Shown here one piece after another: positions 36,323 through 46,029 of a stretch of DNA of 64,000 bases. This DNA is from Deltaproteobacteria bacterium. Lineage in GTDB: Bacteria; Myxococcota; UBA727; VGSZ01. A program made the translations under genes and the position numbers. Numbering within the stretch: position 1 is the stretch's first letter; each line of letters opens with the position of its first letter. Location: NCBI GenBank assembly GCA_016177705.1, contig JACOUT010000009.1, positions 459,519 through 523,518 of the forward strand. The letters run 5' to 3'. The notes under the pieces were generated by a model. That model searched no databases. It saw only the letters and a list, made by a program, of their open reading frames with translations, and was not told the origin of the DNA.

Positions 36323-39300
36323 TCAGCCCGATACGCCACGCCGTCCGCGCACGGCCGCCTGCATCGAGACGGCGTCCGGGTAGCGGCGGCCGGCGCGACG
36401 TTGGGCGATGCGCACCTCGCGCGCGAAGAACGGGAACAGGCGCGGCGTCTCCCCACCCCGGTAGGCGCGGCGCGCGCGGCTGGCGGCGGCGAAATCGAGC
36501 GTCAGCAGGCCGAACCGGTCGCCGACCCCCATGAGCGCGGCGGCCAGCTCGCCGTCGAGGAGCACCTCGAGCGGCAGGCCGGCGATGCCGCGGCTCTTCA
36601 GGCGCGTCAGCACCGCGTCGGCGTCCGCCAGGCCCGCCGCCGCGCGGAAGGCGCGCCCGGTCGGGCCGCGCAGCTTCTCCCGACCGAGCGGGGAGTCGAG
36701 CACGGTGGCGAGGTTGTCGGCGGTGAGCGACGGGACTAGGCGCGTGCGCACCAGCAGCTCGCCCGCGTGGATGACGCGCTCGAGCGGCAGGTGCGTCAGG
36801 TCGGCGATTGGATCCAGGTGCTTGAGGTGCGCCGCCAAGAAGTCGGTCTCGATCGATCGGCGGAACTGCTTCTCGTGCTCGAGCAGGCGCTCGGCGACCG
36901 GGTGGGTCTCACGCGCCACCGCCGCCCTCTCGAGCTTGTCCTCGTCGACGGCGACACGCCAGTCGCCCTTGCCGTCGCGCTCGAGGCGCACGCCGAAGGC
37001 CGCGGCGGCGTCCGCCCAGACGCCGACGAGCGCGTCCCGATCTTCGAGCACGCGGCGCCCGTCGCCGAGCGATGTCACCGGGCCGTAGTGGTCGCCGCGG
37101 GCCATCGCGTAGTCGTGGCCGCCGATGACCACGCGGTGGTCCGCGGGCGCGCCGCGGTAGCCGAACGGGCTCGAGAACACCCGCTCCGCCAGCGCCGTAT
37201 CCTTGGTCTCGATCAGGGTGTCGACGTCCGAGCCGCGACCGGCGCGGCCCTTCACCACCGAGCCCAAGATGTGGATGGTCATGTTCTGCGCGTTGCCGCC
37301 CAGGCGATGCACCTCGCGCACGGCGTCTGCCAGCTCGGCGTTGAGCGCGCGCAAATGCGCGACGATCTGGTCGTTGGTGGCGGGGTGCTCGAGCTCGCGC
37401 AGCGCCTTCTCGGCCCACCGCGGCGAGAGCTGCGGCGACAGGATGGGACAGGACTTCTCGTCGTCGACCAGCGAGGCGATGGCGCGATCGGATAGGCCGT
37501 TCATCAGGTAGCGCGCGACCACGTAGCGCAGCAGCGCGTGCTCCTCGCCGCCGGGCCCGCGCCGCGCGAGCGCGCGCTCGGCCAGCACCATCGCGCCCTT
37601 CCACGGCGGCAGCGGCGCCGGCTTGGCGTCGTGCTCCAAGAGCACGCCGCGCATGCCGAGGCCCTCGACCAGCACGTCGACTGCGCGCTGCAGCGTGCGG
37701 TCGAGCTCGTGGTGGCCCTGCTTGTCGATGGTCTTGTCGGTGCCGGGCAGGTCGGAGACCAGGTACAGCGCCGACAGCGACGTCGACGAGCCGCGCAGCG
37801 CGCGCACCAGGTGACCGAGCTCCATCTCCACCAGGTCGGCGCCGCCCGCACGAAGACGATCGACCTCGTGCTTGGTCTCGTCGACGGGAGAGGCGACGTT
37901 GGCGACACGCGAGCCCACCGTCATCGACGCACGCAGCTCGGGCGACGCGCCGGCGGCGATGGTGACGGCCGCGTTGGCGAAGGGCAGGGTGCCGTGGTCG
38001 ATGATGGCGGTGGGCGCATGGAGGTCGCCGATGGCGTCGTCCTTGCCGAGCCCGCCCGCGGTGCCGAACACAAAGACGTTCTCGACGCCGTTGTCGACCA
38101 GCACGCGGCCGAGCTCGTGCGCCACCTCGCCGTAGGGGTTCCTGGTCAACAGCAGGTTGCGGCGCGCGCCGTCCTCGTCGAAGTAGCTGACCACGGTCTG
38201 GTCGATGAACGCGCCCTCGGGGATGGTGTCGGCGACCCGGCCCGCCACCGAGAGCTTGAAGCCGTGCTCGCCGAGCACGTCGTCGAGCAGCGGCGCCACG
38301 CTCGGCTTTGCGCGCACCAGCTCCTTGAGGGCGCGCTCGACCTCGAGGAAGGCGTCGATGCGCGACGCGAAGCGGAACAGCTCACCCGGCTCTTGCCGCA
38401 GCACGTCCGCGCTCTGGCCGAGGCGCTCGAGGCAGGAGGCCAGCGGCGCGCCGGCCGCGCCCACCTCGCGCGCGCGGGCAAGCAGCGTCGCCACCGGGTC
38501 CTTGCCGAGCGCCTGCTGCACGAACTCGAGCCGCTTGGCCTGCGCCGCGCGCCGCCCCAGCTCTCGCAGCACGCCGGCCTTGAAGCCGACCACGACGGAG
38601 GCGGGCACCGTGCCCGAGGCGAGCAGCGCGCGCGAGGTGCGCCGGTAGATCTCCTCCGGCCGCCGCAGCGGCTCGGCGTAGACCTCGACCTGCCGTGGGT
38701 CGACGCGGCGCGTGCCCTGGGGCCCGGTCAGCTCCGCCGCGCGCAGCAGCTTCTGTACGTGCCCGAGGCGCGTGCCGCCCCAGATCTCGGTCATGAAGTA
38801 GCGCACCTCGCCGGTGGCGCCGTTCTGAGCGAGGTACAGCTCGTTGTGCAGCAGCCCCTCGGGCGTGCGCACGCGCACGAGGCGATCGAAGCCGCGCTCG
38901 ACCAGCGATGCCATCGCCTCCTCGCGCGCGCCGTGGTGCAGCTCGATGGTGCGGCCGTGCTCGATCAGGTCGGCGAGCGCGAAGGAGCCGAAGCGCTGGT
39001 GGACGTAGGCCTGCAGGTCGTCGATCGAGTGCTCGTCGCCGAGGCGCATGCCGGCCACTGCCGGGTCGAAGCCGCGGGTCGGGGTCACGTGCGGTGCCGG
39101 CGGCAGCTCGGCCGGCAGGGTCACGGGCTCGAGGCCGAACAGCCGCGCCTTGACCGCCCCCGCGCGGAAGGCGGAGAGCGCGCCCTGCAGCGTGACCACC
39201 GCGACGCTCTCGGTGGCGGCGTCGGAGACCTTGCCGACGGCCGCGGCGACCGCGCGCGCCAGAAGGTCGACGTCACCGGCCGCCACGGGTGCCACCGCGA

Positions 39301-39634
39301 GCTGCTGCTCGCGCACCTTGGCCGCCGCGCGTCCGACCTTGCCGCCGACATGGATCAGGCAGTCGAGCGCGTGCTCGACGTTGGCGTGTTGGGCTCGGTC
39401 GTCGAGGCGGAGCACGAGCCTGTCAAAGGCGCGCCGCGCGGCGACCGCGGAAGCCTCATCGAGGCGTTGCGCGGGTCGCTCGCGGCGCGGTTGCCAGTGG
39501 TCCTTCGAGACCTGCGTGGTCGCGGTCGTGACCGTCGTCGTCGTCGACGGCGTCGCGGCGTTGCCGGTCGCGACCTGGTCCTCGATCGGCTTGCGCCGAT
39601 GGGCACGATGGTTGGCGGTGGTTCGTTTCGTCTC
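36323..39634 (-). CDS. Large protein with nucleoside-phosphorylase-like and nucleotidyltransferase domains
   Basis: About 1,103 residues. The N-terminus is disordered and Thr-rich. A long helical region follows. Around residues 480-700 there is a purine-nucleoside-phosphorylase-like domain (VFVFGTAGGLGKDD, TAIIDHGTLPFANA, VEMELGHLVRALRG, ALYLVSDLPGTDK). Around 786-808 a nucleotidyltransferase motif (HILGSVVKGRAGRGSDVDTL, the GS-x10-DxD pattern) begins a second enzyme domain. No signal peptide. GTG at 39634 has GAGGA upstream; GTG at 39694 is an alternative. It is divergent from the Fic gene, about 110 bases apart. Such a two-enzyme protein is unfamiliar to me; a nucleotide-targeting effector or toxin is the main hypothesis. 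Confidence 0.75.
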   Translation of the reverse strand, partial: ETKRTTANHRAHRRKPIEDQVATGNAATPSTTTTVTTATTQVSKDHWQPRRERPAQRLDEASAVAARRAFDRLVLRLDDRAQHANVEHALDCLIHVGGKVGRAAAKVREQQLAVAPVAAGDVDLLARAVAAAVGKVSDAATESVAVVTLQGALSAFRAGAVKARLFGLEPVTLPAELPPAPHVTPTRGFDPAVAGMRLGDEHSIDDLQAYVHQRFGSFALADLIEHGRTIELHHGAREEAMASLVERGFDRLVRVRTPEGLLHNELYLAQNGATGEVRYFMTEIWGGTRLGHVQKLLRAAELTGPQGTRRVDPRQVEVYAEPLRRPEEIYRRTSRALLASGTVPASVVVGFKAGVLRELGRRAAQAKRLEFVQQALGKDPVATLLARAREVGAAGAPLASCLERLGQSADVLRQEPGELFRFASRIDAFLEVERALKELVRAKPSVAPLLDDVLGEHGFKLSVAGRVADTIPEGAFIDQTVVSYFDEDGARRNLLLTRNPYGEVAHELGRVLVDNGVENVFVFGTAGGLGKDDAIGDLHAPTAIIDHGTLPFANAAVTIAAGASPELRASMTVGSRVANVASPVDETKHEVDRLRAGGADLVEMELGHLVRALRGSSTSLSALYLVSDLPGTDKTIDKQGHHELDRTLQRAVDVLVEGLGMRGVLLEHDAKPAPLPPWKGAMVLAERALARRGPGGEEHALLRYVVARYLMNGLSDRAIASLVDDEKSCPILSPQLSPRWAEKALRELEHPATNDQIVAHLRALNAELADAVREVHRLGGNAQNMTIHILGSVVKGRAGRGSDVDTLIETKDTALAERVFSSPFGYRGAPADHRVVIGGHDYAMARGDHYGPVTSLGDGRRVLEDRDALVGVWADAAAAFGVRLERDGKGDWRVAVDEDKLERAAVARETHPVAERLLEHEKQFRRSIETDFLAAHLKHLDPIADLTHLPLERVIHAGELLVRTRLVPSLTADNLATVLDSPLGREKLRGPTGRAFRAAAGLADADAVLTRLKSRGIAGLPLEVLLDGELAAALMGVGDRFGLLTLDFAAASRARRAYRGGETPRLFPFFAREVRIAQRRAGRRYPDAVSMQAAVRGRRGVSG

Positions 39635-39745
39635 CACCTGGCGCGCCGTCCTCGACCCGCGTCGATCGGCGTCCGCGACGCCGCCGCGATGCACGGGCCG
39701 TTCAGGCTATCATGGCCGGCGGATCGCCCGAGGAGGACGCGCGAC

Positions 39746-40735
39746 ATGCCCATCCCGGTCGGCGGCGGCAACGGCTCGTCGAGCAGCACGGCTAGCACGC
39801 GCGCTGGTGCGTCGGCGGAGCATGCGGCCGGCGCGACGCCGGCGACCGAAGTGGAACAGCCGCCAAAGGAGACGCCAGTCGGTGGACACGAGCCGCCGAG
39901 CACCGAGCACGAGGAGGCGCACGCCCGCACCACCGGGCGGCGAGTCTTCAACCCCGTGCTGGCGCTGCTCAACCGCTTCGGCACGGTCGCGCCCATGTCC
40001 GAGGAGCAACGCGAGCAAGATCTCGGCTACCGCACCGAGCGCGCCGCGGCGCTCAAGGCAGCGTTCCCGTCGATGGTGGCGAGCAAGGAGCCCTTCGATC
40101 GCCTGCTGCAACAGGCGCACAAAACTCTCAACGCCGACAAGCGATTCTCGGTGGTCGTGCGTCTCTCTGGCCTGCTGTTGCGCAACAACCTGCGGCACGA
40201 GGGCGAGCTGCGCACCGGACCAAACCGGGCCGGACCCTACGTGGCGCCCGCCGCCAAGGACGTGAAGCCGCTGTTCCAGGCCTTTGGCGCCACCCTGGGC
40301 GCGCTCGTCGACGAGGCCAAGCGCACCGGCGACGACCAGGCTGCCCGCCTGGCCGCGGCGTGGGCGCTGACGGTGATGATCCGCATCCACCCGTTCATGG
40401 ACGGCAACGGGCGCACGGCGCGCGCCGCCATGAACCTGGCGCTCGCCAAGGCCGGCCAGCAGACCATCGACTTCCCCGTCGACAGCGAGCGCGTCTACAA
40501 GCAATCGGTGGTGTGGCAGCGGCTCAAAGACCACATGCGCGTGTTCACCGGCGAGCGCGGCGTCGGCTGGAGCATGAACGAGGGCATCGTGCCGCCGAGC
40601 GGCTATTTCGATCGCCTCGCGCGCCTCCTCGGCGACGAGATCCGCTCCACGACCATCGCGAGCCTGTCGGGGCGGCCGGACATCGTCGCCCTCGCCGACG
40701 CGCTCGGCCACGTGCGCTCGCACGGCTTCTCGTGA
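39746..40735 (+). CDS. Fic-domain protein (putative AMPylator)
   Basis: A 329-residue protein. Residues 1-65 are a disordered Gly/Ser/Pro region, unlike housekeeping Fic proteins. A Fic core follows with RIHPFMDGNGRTARAAMN, the full HPFx(D/E)GNGRxxR motif, catalytic H215. A preceding flap-like region reads GPNRAGPYVAPAAKD. Fic enzymes move AMP or other phosphates onto target proteins. I see no clear (S/T)xxxE(G/N) inhibitory motif (the nearest, SMNEG, is one residue short), so control may come from another protein. AGGAGG precedes the ATG. A TATCAT-like -10 lies at about 39709-39714. Confidence 0.88.
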   Translation: MPIPVGGGNGSSSSTASTRAGASAEHAAGATPATEVEQPPKETPVGGHEPPSTEHEEAHARTTGRRVFNPVLALLNRFGTVAPMSEEQREQDLGYRTERAAALKAAFPSMVASKEPFDRLLQQAHKTLNADKRFSVVVRLSGLLLRNNLRHEGELRTGPNRAGPYVAPAAKDVKPLFQAFGATLGALVDEAKRTGDDQAARLAAAWALTVMIRIHPFMDGNGRTARAAMNLALAKAGQQTIDFPVDSERVYKQSVVWQRLKDHMRVFTGERGVGWSMNEGIVPPSGYFDRLARLLGDEIRSTTIASLSGRPDIVALADALGHVRSHGFS

Positions 40736-41595
40736 GCGTGGCCGACCTCGCCGGCAAGACCGCCATCGTCACCGGCGCCACCGCCGGCATCGGCCGCGCC
40801 ACCGCGGTGGCGCTGTGCGCGCGCGGCGTGCGCGTCCACCTGGCGTGCCGGTCGGAGGAGAAGACGAGGCCAGCGCTCGACGAGTTGCGTCGGGCGCACG
40901 GCGACGGCGCTGCGGCGTTCCTGCCGCTCGACCTGGCCGACTTGGCCTCCGTGCGAACGGCGGCGCAGCGCTTCCTCGACGGCGGCGAGCCGCTGCACCT
41001 GCTGATCAACAACGCGGGCGTCGCCGGCATCCGCGGCCTCACCAAGGACGGCTTCGAGCTGACCTTCGGCACCAACCACCTCGGGCACTTCTTGTTCACG
41101 CTGCTCTTGCTCGATCGGCTGAAAGCGAGCGCGCCGGGGCGCATCGTGCATGTCTCGTCCAAGTCACACGGCCTGGCGCGCGGCATCCCGTTTCACCGGC
41201 TGCGCCGGAGGACCGGGCCGCTCCTCATGTTCGACTACGGCGTCTCCAAGCTCGCCAACAACCTGTTTTCGGCGGAGCTGGCGCGCCGCCTCCAGGGGAG
41301 CGGGGTCACGAGCTACGCCGTGCACCCGGGCGTGGTGATGAGCGAGATCTGGAGGCCGATGCCTTCCTGGATGCGCCCGCTGTGGTTCCGCCTGCGTGGC
41401 ATGGTGACCAACGAGCAGGGGGCGCGCACCAGCCTCTACTGCGCCACCTCGCCCCAGGTCGAGGGCCACTCCGGCCGCTACTACGCCGACGAGCGTGAGG
41501 TGACGCCGAGCCGCGCGTCGCAGGACGCGGCGCTGGCGCGACGCCTGTGGGAGTGGAGCGAACAGGCCTGCGGCCTGCCGACGTCGGCGCCCTGA
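40732..41595 (+). CDS. Short-chain dehydrogenase/reductase (retinol-dehydrogenase-like)
   Basis: A 287-residue SDR. Cofactor loop TGATAGIG (residues 14-21), NNAG strand, catalytic Ser in VHVSSKSHG and the YxxxK pair in YGVSKLANNLF (Y169, K173). ACRSEEK after the second strand suggests NADP. The GTG start overlaps the Fic stop by four bases, so it is translated with Fic. The substrate is unknown, and whether the coupling is functional or a chance of gene order cannot be told. Confidence 0.88.
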   Translation: MSVADLAGKTAIVTGATAGIGRATAVALCARGVRVHLACRSEEKTRPALDELRRAHGDGAAAFLPLDLADLASVRTAAQRFLDGGEPLHLLINNAGVAGIRGLTKDGFELTFGTNHLGHFLFTLLLLDRLKASAPGRIVHVSSKSHGLARGIPFHRLRRRTGPLLMFDYGVSKLANNLFSAELARRLQGSGVTSYAVHPGVVMSEIWRPMPSWMRPLWFRLRGMVTNEQGARTSLYCATSPQVEGHSGRYYADEREVTPSRASQDAALARRLWEWSEQACGLPTSAP

Positions 41596-41605
41596 GCTCG
41601 CCCGT

Positions 41606-43084
41606 TCAGGCGGCGAGCGCGTCGGCCAACTCCTGTGCAACCTGCGCGCGCAACACCGGTACCACACCGCCGCCGCCGACGATGTTGACGATGCGCGAGG
41701 GCGCGCCGCGACAGACCGCGCCCCAGGGCGGGTCGACCGCCAGCCCGACCGAGGCATAGGCCGAGAAGTCGACGGTCAGCCGCGCCGGCGTCGCGCCGGA
41801 CTCGCTGCACAGCAGGTTCGGCAGCGTGGGGGCCTCGATCAGGCGCTGCACCACGAAGCCGCCGCCGCGCCGATCGGCGGCCGCGCGCGCACACACCGAT
41901 GGCCAGCTCGGGTCGGCGTCGGCCCATGCGGCGCGCACGCGCTCGGCGAAGCCGGGCTCGTCGCGCTCACGCCCGATCAGCACGGCGCGGCCTCCGTAGT
42001 CCCAGGCGCGCTTGAGCACGTAGGCGTCGGGATCGGCTGTGACGCGCGCGACGACGCCATCGCCGCGCAGCTCGCGCGTCCAGGGCACCGCCTGGTCGAC
42101 TGCGGCGCGCTCGTCGTCGGTCAAACGAGCCAGCGCCGCGAGCTCATGCTCGTCCTGCGAGCGCGACAACAGCGCGAACACCGACTTGACCTCGACATGG
42201 GAGGCGGGCGGGTTGAGCAGCACCGCGCGCGCGCCGTTCTGCTCGCGCAACAGCCGCAACGCCTGGCCCGCGCCCGGGAAGCCCGGCTCTTCCAGCCTGC
42301 GCACGAACAGGTGGCGGTACACCAGGTCGTAGCGCCGCCCGTCGACCCGCACTGCGTCGTCGTCGCCGGCGAGCTGGTCCGGGTGCACCACCTCGGCGTC
42401 GACGCCGAAGCCGCGAAACCGGTCGCGCAGGAAGCACAGCTCGGTGAGCTGGGCGTCGTGGCGCCGCGCCAGCAGCGCGACGCGCTCGGGAGTACGGCCA
42501 GGTCGCACGCTCGCGTACCCCGCGCGCAGCGCCTCGAACAAGGCGCGCGCGTTCGAGCCGTTGGCCGCGCGCCAGCGCGTCAGCACCGCGTCGCTCACGC
42601 CCGCAGCGGCGCCCACGACGTCGAGCAGCGCCTCGGCGGCGATGTCCGAGTAGCCCTGCATCGCCGGGATGGTCGCGTTCACCTCGAGCGCCTGCAGCGT
42701 CGAGCCTTCGAAGAGGTCGACCCGCGTGGTGGCGAGCCGCTCGAGCGGCGCCGCCGCCGCCAGCTCGGCTTCGAGAGGCGAGAGCGCGCCGAGCAACGAG
42801 GCGCGCAGCTCGGCGCCTGCGAGCGCCGCGTTCGCCATCTTGAGGCACGCGGACGCCAGCAGCGTTGCCAGGCGCATGCGCCGGTCCAGCTCGACGTCGT
42901 CGAGCACGACGGGCAGGGCAGCGATGGGGATTGGGCGGGTGCCGCCGTGGCGATCCGTCACCGCCAGCCCTCGCCGAAAGGCCGCGCGCGCCAGCTCGGG
43001 CGCGAGGTCGGGGATGGTGCGCGACAGCGCCGCGTGGAGCGCGTTCGCCGTCGATGCCGCCGATGCCGCGCCGACGCGCGTCAC
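41606..43084 (-). CDS. Glutathionylspermidine-synthase-like / circularly permuted ATP-grasp protein
   Basis: A 492-residue cytosolic protein. Recognisable pieces: FEGSTLQALEVNATIPAMQGY, RYDLVYRHLFVRRLEEP, YVLKRAWDYGGRAVLIGRE (ATP-binding Lys), GGGFVVQRLIEAPTLPN and VNIVGGGGVVPVL. These fit the circularly permuted ATP-grasp group, which makes amide bonds using ATP; the substrate is unknown. Its GTG start overlaps the kinase stop (GTGA), so a ligase is coupled to a signalling kinase. Confidence 0.72.
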   Translation of the reverse strand: MTRVGAASAASTANALHAALSRTIPDLAPELARAAFRRGLAVTDRHGGTRPIPIAALPVVLDDVELDRRMRLATLLASACLKMANAALAGAELRASLLGALSPLEAELAAAAPLERLATTRVDLFEGSTLQALEVNATIPAMQGYSDIAAEALLDVVGAAAGVSDAVLTRWRAANGSNARALFEALRAGYASVRPGRTPERVALLARRHDAQLTELCFLRDRFRGFGVDAEVVHPDQLAGDDDAVRVDGRRYDLVYRHLFVRRLEEPGFPGAGQALRLLREQNGARAVLLNPPASHVEVKSVFALLSRSQDEHELAALARLTDDERAAVDQAVPWTRELRGDGVVARVTADPDAYVLKRAWDYGGRAVLIGRERDEPGFAERVRAAWADADPSWPSVCARAAADRRGGGFVVQRLIEAPTLPNLLCSESGATPARLTVDFSAYASVGLAVDPPWGAVCRGAPSRIVNIVGGGGVVPVLRAQVAQELADALAA

Positions 43085-45891
43085 TGCGGCACCTCGGCGC
43101 CGTCGAGCTCGGCGAGCGCCGCCCTGGCGCGCTTCCCCGAGGCGGCCCCGCCGAGGCTGTAGGTCTCCGCCCACAGGAAGTCGGCGCGCGCGCCGTCGAG
43201 ATCGCCCTTGCTCTTCTTGAGGAGCCCGCGCTCCAGGCGCGCCTCCGCCATGATGCCCTGGTAGCCGCGCGTCGCGATGCACGCGTCGAGATCGGCGAGC
43301 GCGCTCGCCGTGTCGCCCGCACGCAGGTGCGCCTTGCCGCGTTGGAGCAGCGCCTCGGGGTAGGCCGTTTCGTCGTTACGGAAACCGTCGATGACGCGCG
43401 TCAGGTCGGCGACCGCCGCGATGGGCTTGCCCTGCTCGAGCAGCGCTTGGCCGCGCAGCGCGTGGGCGCGCGCAAGGTGGGCGTCGGGCGCGCCACGCGT
43501 GATGACGGCGGTGGCCTTGGCTTCGGCCGTCGACCAGTCGGCCGTCTCGGCGGCCTTGAGGCCGGCGGTAAGGTCCGCCCGGCTCAGGTCGGCGTCGGCG
43601 CTGCTCTGCGGCCGGTGCTTGGGGGCCTGGCCGCGCGCGTTGGCGTCGATCTCGGCCTGCGAGCTGTCGATGAAGGAGCGAACGCCGCGCACGACGCCGA
43701 ACAGGAGCACGGCCAGCACCGCGGCCACGATCAGCTTGCCGCCATGCAACGAGAGCAGCGCGCGCACCTGGTCACCGAGCGAGGTCGCGATTTCGGCGGG
43801 CGGCGGCGCGACCGCACCGGCGCCGACCACGCGGAGCTGGTTCGGTTGGTGTGCCGGCACCGGCGGCGAGGCGGCGAGCCCGCCGGTGGCGATGTGGCCG
43901 GCGATGCGGTCGACCGTGCCGCCGCGCGCCGCCGCGCTCGCTGCGCCAGCCGTGCCGGCCTGCAGGCGCTCGGTAGCGAGCTTGAGCGTGGCGTCCGCGG
44001 CTGGCGCGATGAGGCGCTGGAGTTGGCTCTGCGTGTAGGCGTCTTCCGGGCGCAGCCGCAGGTAGCGGCGCCAATAGACCACCGCCTTGAACACGTTACC
44101 GTCCTGCCTCGAGAGCTGCCCTGCGCGCTGCAGCACCACCGGATCGTCGGGGCGCGCGAGCAGCTCCCGCTCGACCTCGGCGAGCTTGGGGTTCTTTGGT
44201 GGTCCGAACGAGACGCCGTACGCCTGCGCGAGCCCCTCGAGCAAACGGGTCGCCTCCTCGTGGGCGGGCGCGAGCGCGGTGGCGCGATAGAGCTGGAGCG
44301 CCGCCGCCTCGCGCGTGGCAGTGCCGGCCTGCAGCAGCGCCTTGGCCGAGGCCACCAGGCCGTCCGCCTGCGTTCGACGCGCTCGTTCGGCGGCGCTGCG
44401 ATCGCGCAACAGCTCGGCGAGCAGGCGCGGGTAGCGGCGGCGATTCTCCTCGATGACCGGGCGCAGCCACGCGATCACGGTGGCGGCGTCGGGCGGCCGC
44501 GTGGCCGGATCGGCGCGCAGCAACAGCGCGATCAGGTCGTCGACGGCCTCGGGCACCGCGGGGTCCAGCTCGAGCAACGGCTGGGCCCGACCCTCGAGCA
44601 CGCGCGCCACGATGGCGCCGACCGACTCGCCCTCGAAGGGCTTCTTGCCGGCGATCAGCTCGTAGAGGATCACGCCCGCCGTGTAGAGGTCCGAGCGCCC
44701 GTCGACCGGCTCGGCGCGCACCTGCTCGGGGCTCATGTAGGCGGGCGTGCCGAGCGTCGAGCCGGTCTGCGTCAGCGCCGTGGCGTCGAGCTCGCGTGCG
44801 ACGCCGAAGTCGGCGATCTTGACGACGCCGTCGCTGGTGACGAGCAGGTTCGATGGCTTGAGGTCGCGGTGGATGATGTGCTCGGCGTGCGCGGCGTGCA
44901 GGCCCTCGAGCATCTGCGAGAAGATCTCGAGCGCGGCGGGGTGCGGAATGCGCTTGAGCGCGCGCAACAGGTCGTGGATGGTGCCGCCGTCGACGAATTC
45001 GATGGCGAGGTACGCAGGATCGTGCTCGCCGACGTCGAGCACACCGACGATGTTCTTGTGCCGCAGCCGTTGTGTTGCGCGCGCCTCGCGCAGGAAGCGC
45101 TCGCGCACCTCCTCCACGTGCAGCAGGTGTGAGTGCACGAGCTTGAGCGCCGCGTTGCGGCCTTGGGCGTCGTGGGCGCGGTACACGACGCCCATGCCGC
45201 CCTGCGCGAGCTCGTCGTCGATGGTCCAGGGTCCGACTACGGCGTCCTGCAGCTCGGGGGCGCCGGTAGCGCCGAGGGGCGCGGCGCGCCGCGTGCGCGT
45301 GGCGCCCAGCGGCGGCACGGGCGCCGCGTCGGGGACGGTGGCGCGCGCCGGTGCGCCCGCGCTCGCGGCGCCGTTCGGCGTCAGCGCCTCGGTGCGGTCG
45401 TCACCGGCGAGCCGGTCTTTGCGTGCGCGCTGCGGCGCCGGCGTCGGCATCACGGTGGCGCCGTCGGCGAGCGCCTGCAGGGCCCGCTCGAGGTCCTCCT
45501 CCAGGCAGCAGTAGGCGTCGTGCGGTGGCAAGGAGGCGCGCGAACGCGCGGCCAGCAGCGGATCGGCGAACGCCACCTGCAGCCGACCGCCGGTCACGCT
45601 GAAGGGCACCGCGCGCGCACGGACCCAGGAGGTGGCGTTGACCGGCGTCAGGTGGAGGGCGTCGGCGGTCCAGCGCTCCGGCGGCGGCGCCGCCGGCATG
45701 CCCGAAGCATCGGCCAGCGCCGACAGCACGGCCGCGGGCGCGACGCCGGCCAGGCGCAGCGACGTCGACGGCAGGCGGCCGGCGCTGAAGTGTGCCGCCG
45801 CCGAGCTGAGGTGCGCTTGGCTGACCGCGCCGCGCGAGCGCAGCACCTCCACCATGCGAGCGCCGAGCTCGGCGTGCTCGGGGGTTGCCAT
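43081..45891 (-). CDS. MshEN-like / Ser-Thr kinase / TPR membrane protein
   Basis: A 936-residue protein. Residues 1-150 resemble an MshEN/GspE N-terminal domain (LSALADASGMPAAPPP, RAVPFSVTGGRLQVAFADP), a fold that in some relatives binds cyclic-di-GMP. Residues about 215-480 are a Hanks-type kinase with a full Gly loop (AQGGMGVVYRA), AALKLV, IIHRDLKPSNLL, IADFGVAR and GTPAYMSPEQV. A linker with TPR-like repeats follows. A single helix lies near 720-738 (LIVAAVLAVLLFGVVRG), and C-terminal TPR repeats (ALRGQALLEQGKPIAAVADL) end the protein. It probably phosphorylates proteins in response to a bound ligand and assembles partners through TPRs. Confidence 0.88.
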   Translation of the reverse strand: MATPEHAELGARMVEVLRSRGAVSQAHLSSAAAHFSAGRLPSTSLRLAGVAPAAVLSALADASGMPAAPPPERWTADALHLTPVNATSWVRARAVPFSVTGGRLQVAFADPLLAARSRASLPPHDAYCCLEEDLERALQALADGATVMPTPAPQRARKDRLAGDDRTEALTPNGAASAGAPARATVPDAAPVPPLGATRTRRAAPLGATGAPELQDAVVGPWTIDDELAQGGMGVVYRAHDAQGRNAALKLVHSHLLHVEEVRERFLREARATQRLRHKNIVGVLDVGEHDPAYLAIEFVDGGTIHDLLRALKRIPHPAALEIFSQMLEGLHAAHAEHIIHRDLKPSNLLVTSDGVVKIADFGVARELDATALTQTGSTLGTPAYMSPEQVRAEPVDGRSDLYTAGVILYELIAGKKPFEGESVGAIVARVLEGRAQPLLELDPAVPEAVDDLIALLLRADPATRPPDAATVIAWLRPVIEENRRRYPRLLAELLRDRSAAERARRTQADGLVASAKALLQAGTATREAAALQLYRATALAPAHEEATRLLEGLAQAYGVSFGPPKNPKLAEVERELLARPDDPVVLQRAGQLSRQDGNVFKAVVYWRRYLRLRPEDAYTQSQLQRLIAPAADATLKLATERLQAGTAGAASAAARGGTVDRIAGHIATGGLAASPPVPAHQPNQLRVVGAGAVAPPPAEIATSLGDQVRALLSLHGGKLIVAAVLAVLLFGVVRGVRSFIDSSQAEIDANARGQAPKHRPQSSADADLSRADLTAGLKAAETADWSTAEAKATAVITRGAPDAHLARAHALRGQALLEQGKPIAAVADLTRVIDGFRNDETAYPEALLQRGKAHLRAGDTASALADLDACIATRGYQGIMAEARLERGLLKKSKGDLDGARADFLWAETYSLGGAASGKRARAALAELDGAEVPQ

Positions 45892-46029
45892 CAGCGCCGA
45901 CGTTAGCAGGTTGCCGCGGTGGTTCGGCCTGTTGTGCTAGACCGAGCGCCGCGCGCCGGTGCCGTGCCGAGGCGCACCGGTGCATCGTCCCACCGCACCG
46001 CTGCATCGTCGAGGAAGGGGCGGCAGCAG

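Noticed and set aside
37538..39745. Long 5' extension of the Fic frame
   Set aside because: The extension is antisense to the large nucleosidase-like gene and shadow-like; AGGAGG marks the ATG at 39746.
41606..43084. ATP-grasp-like protein as the cyclase for the graspetide-like precursor
   Set aside because: It belongs to the longer circularly permuted group, lies 9 kb away on the other strand and is coupled to a kinase.
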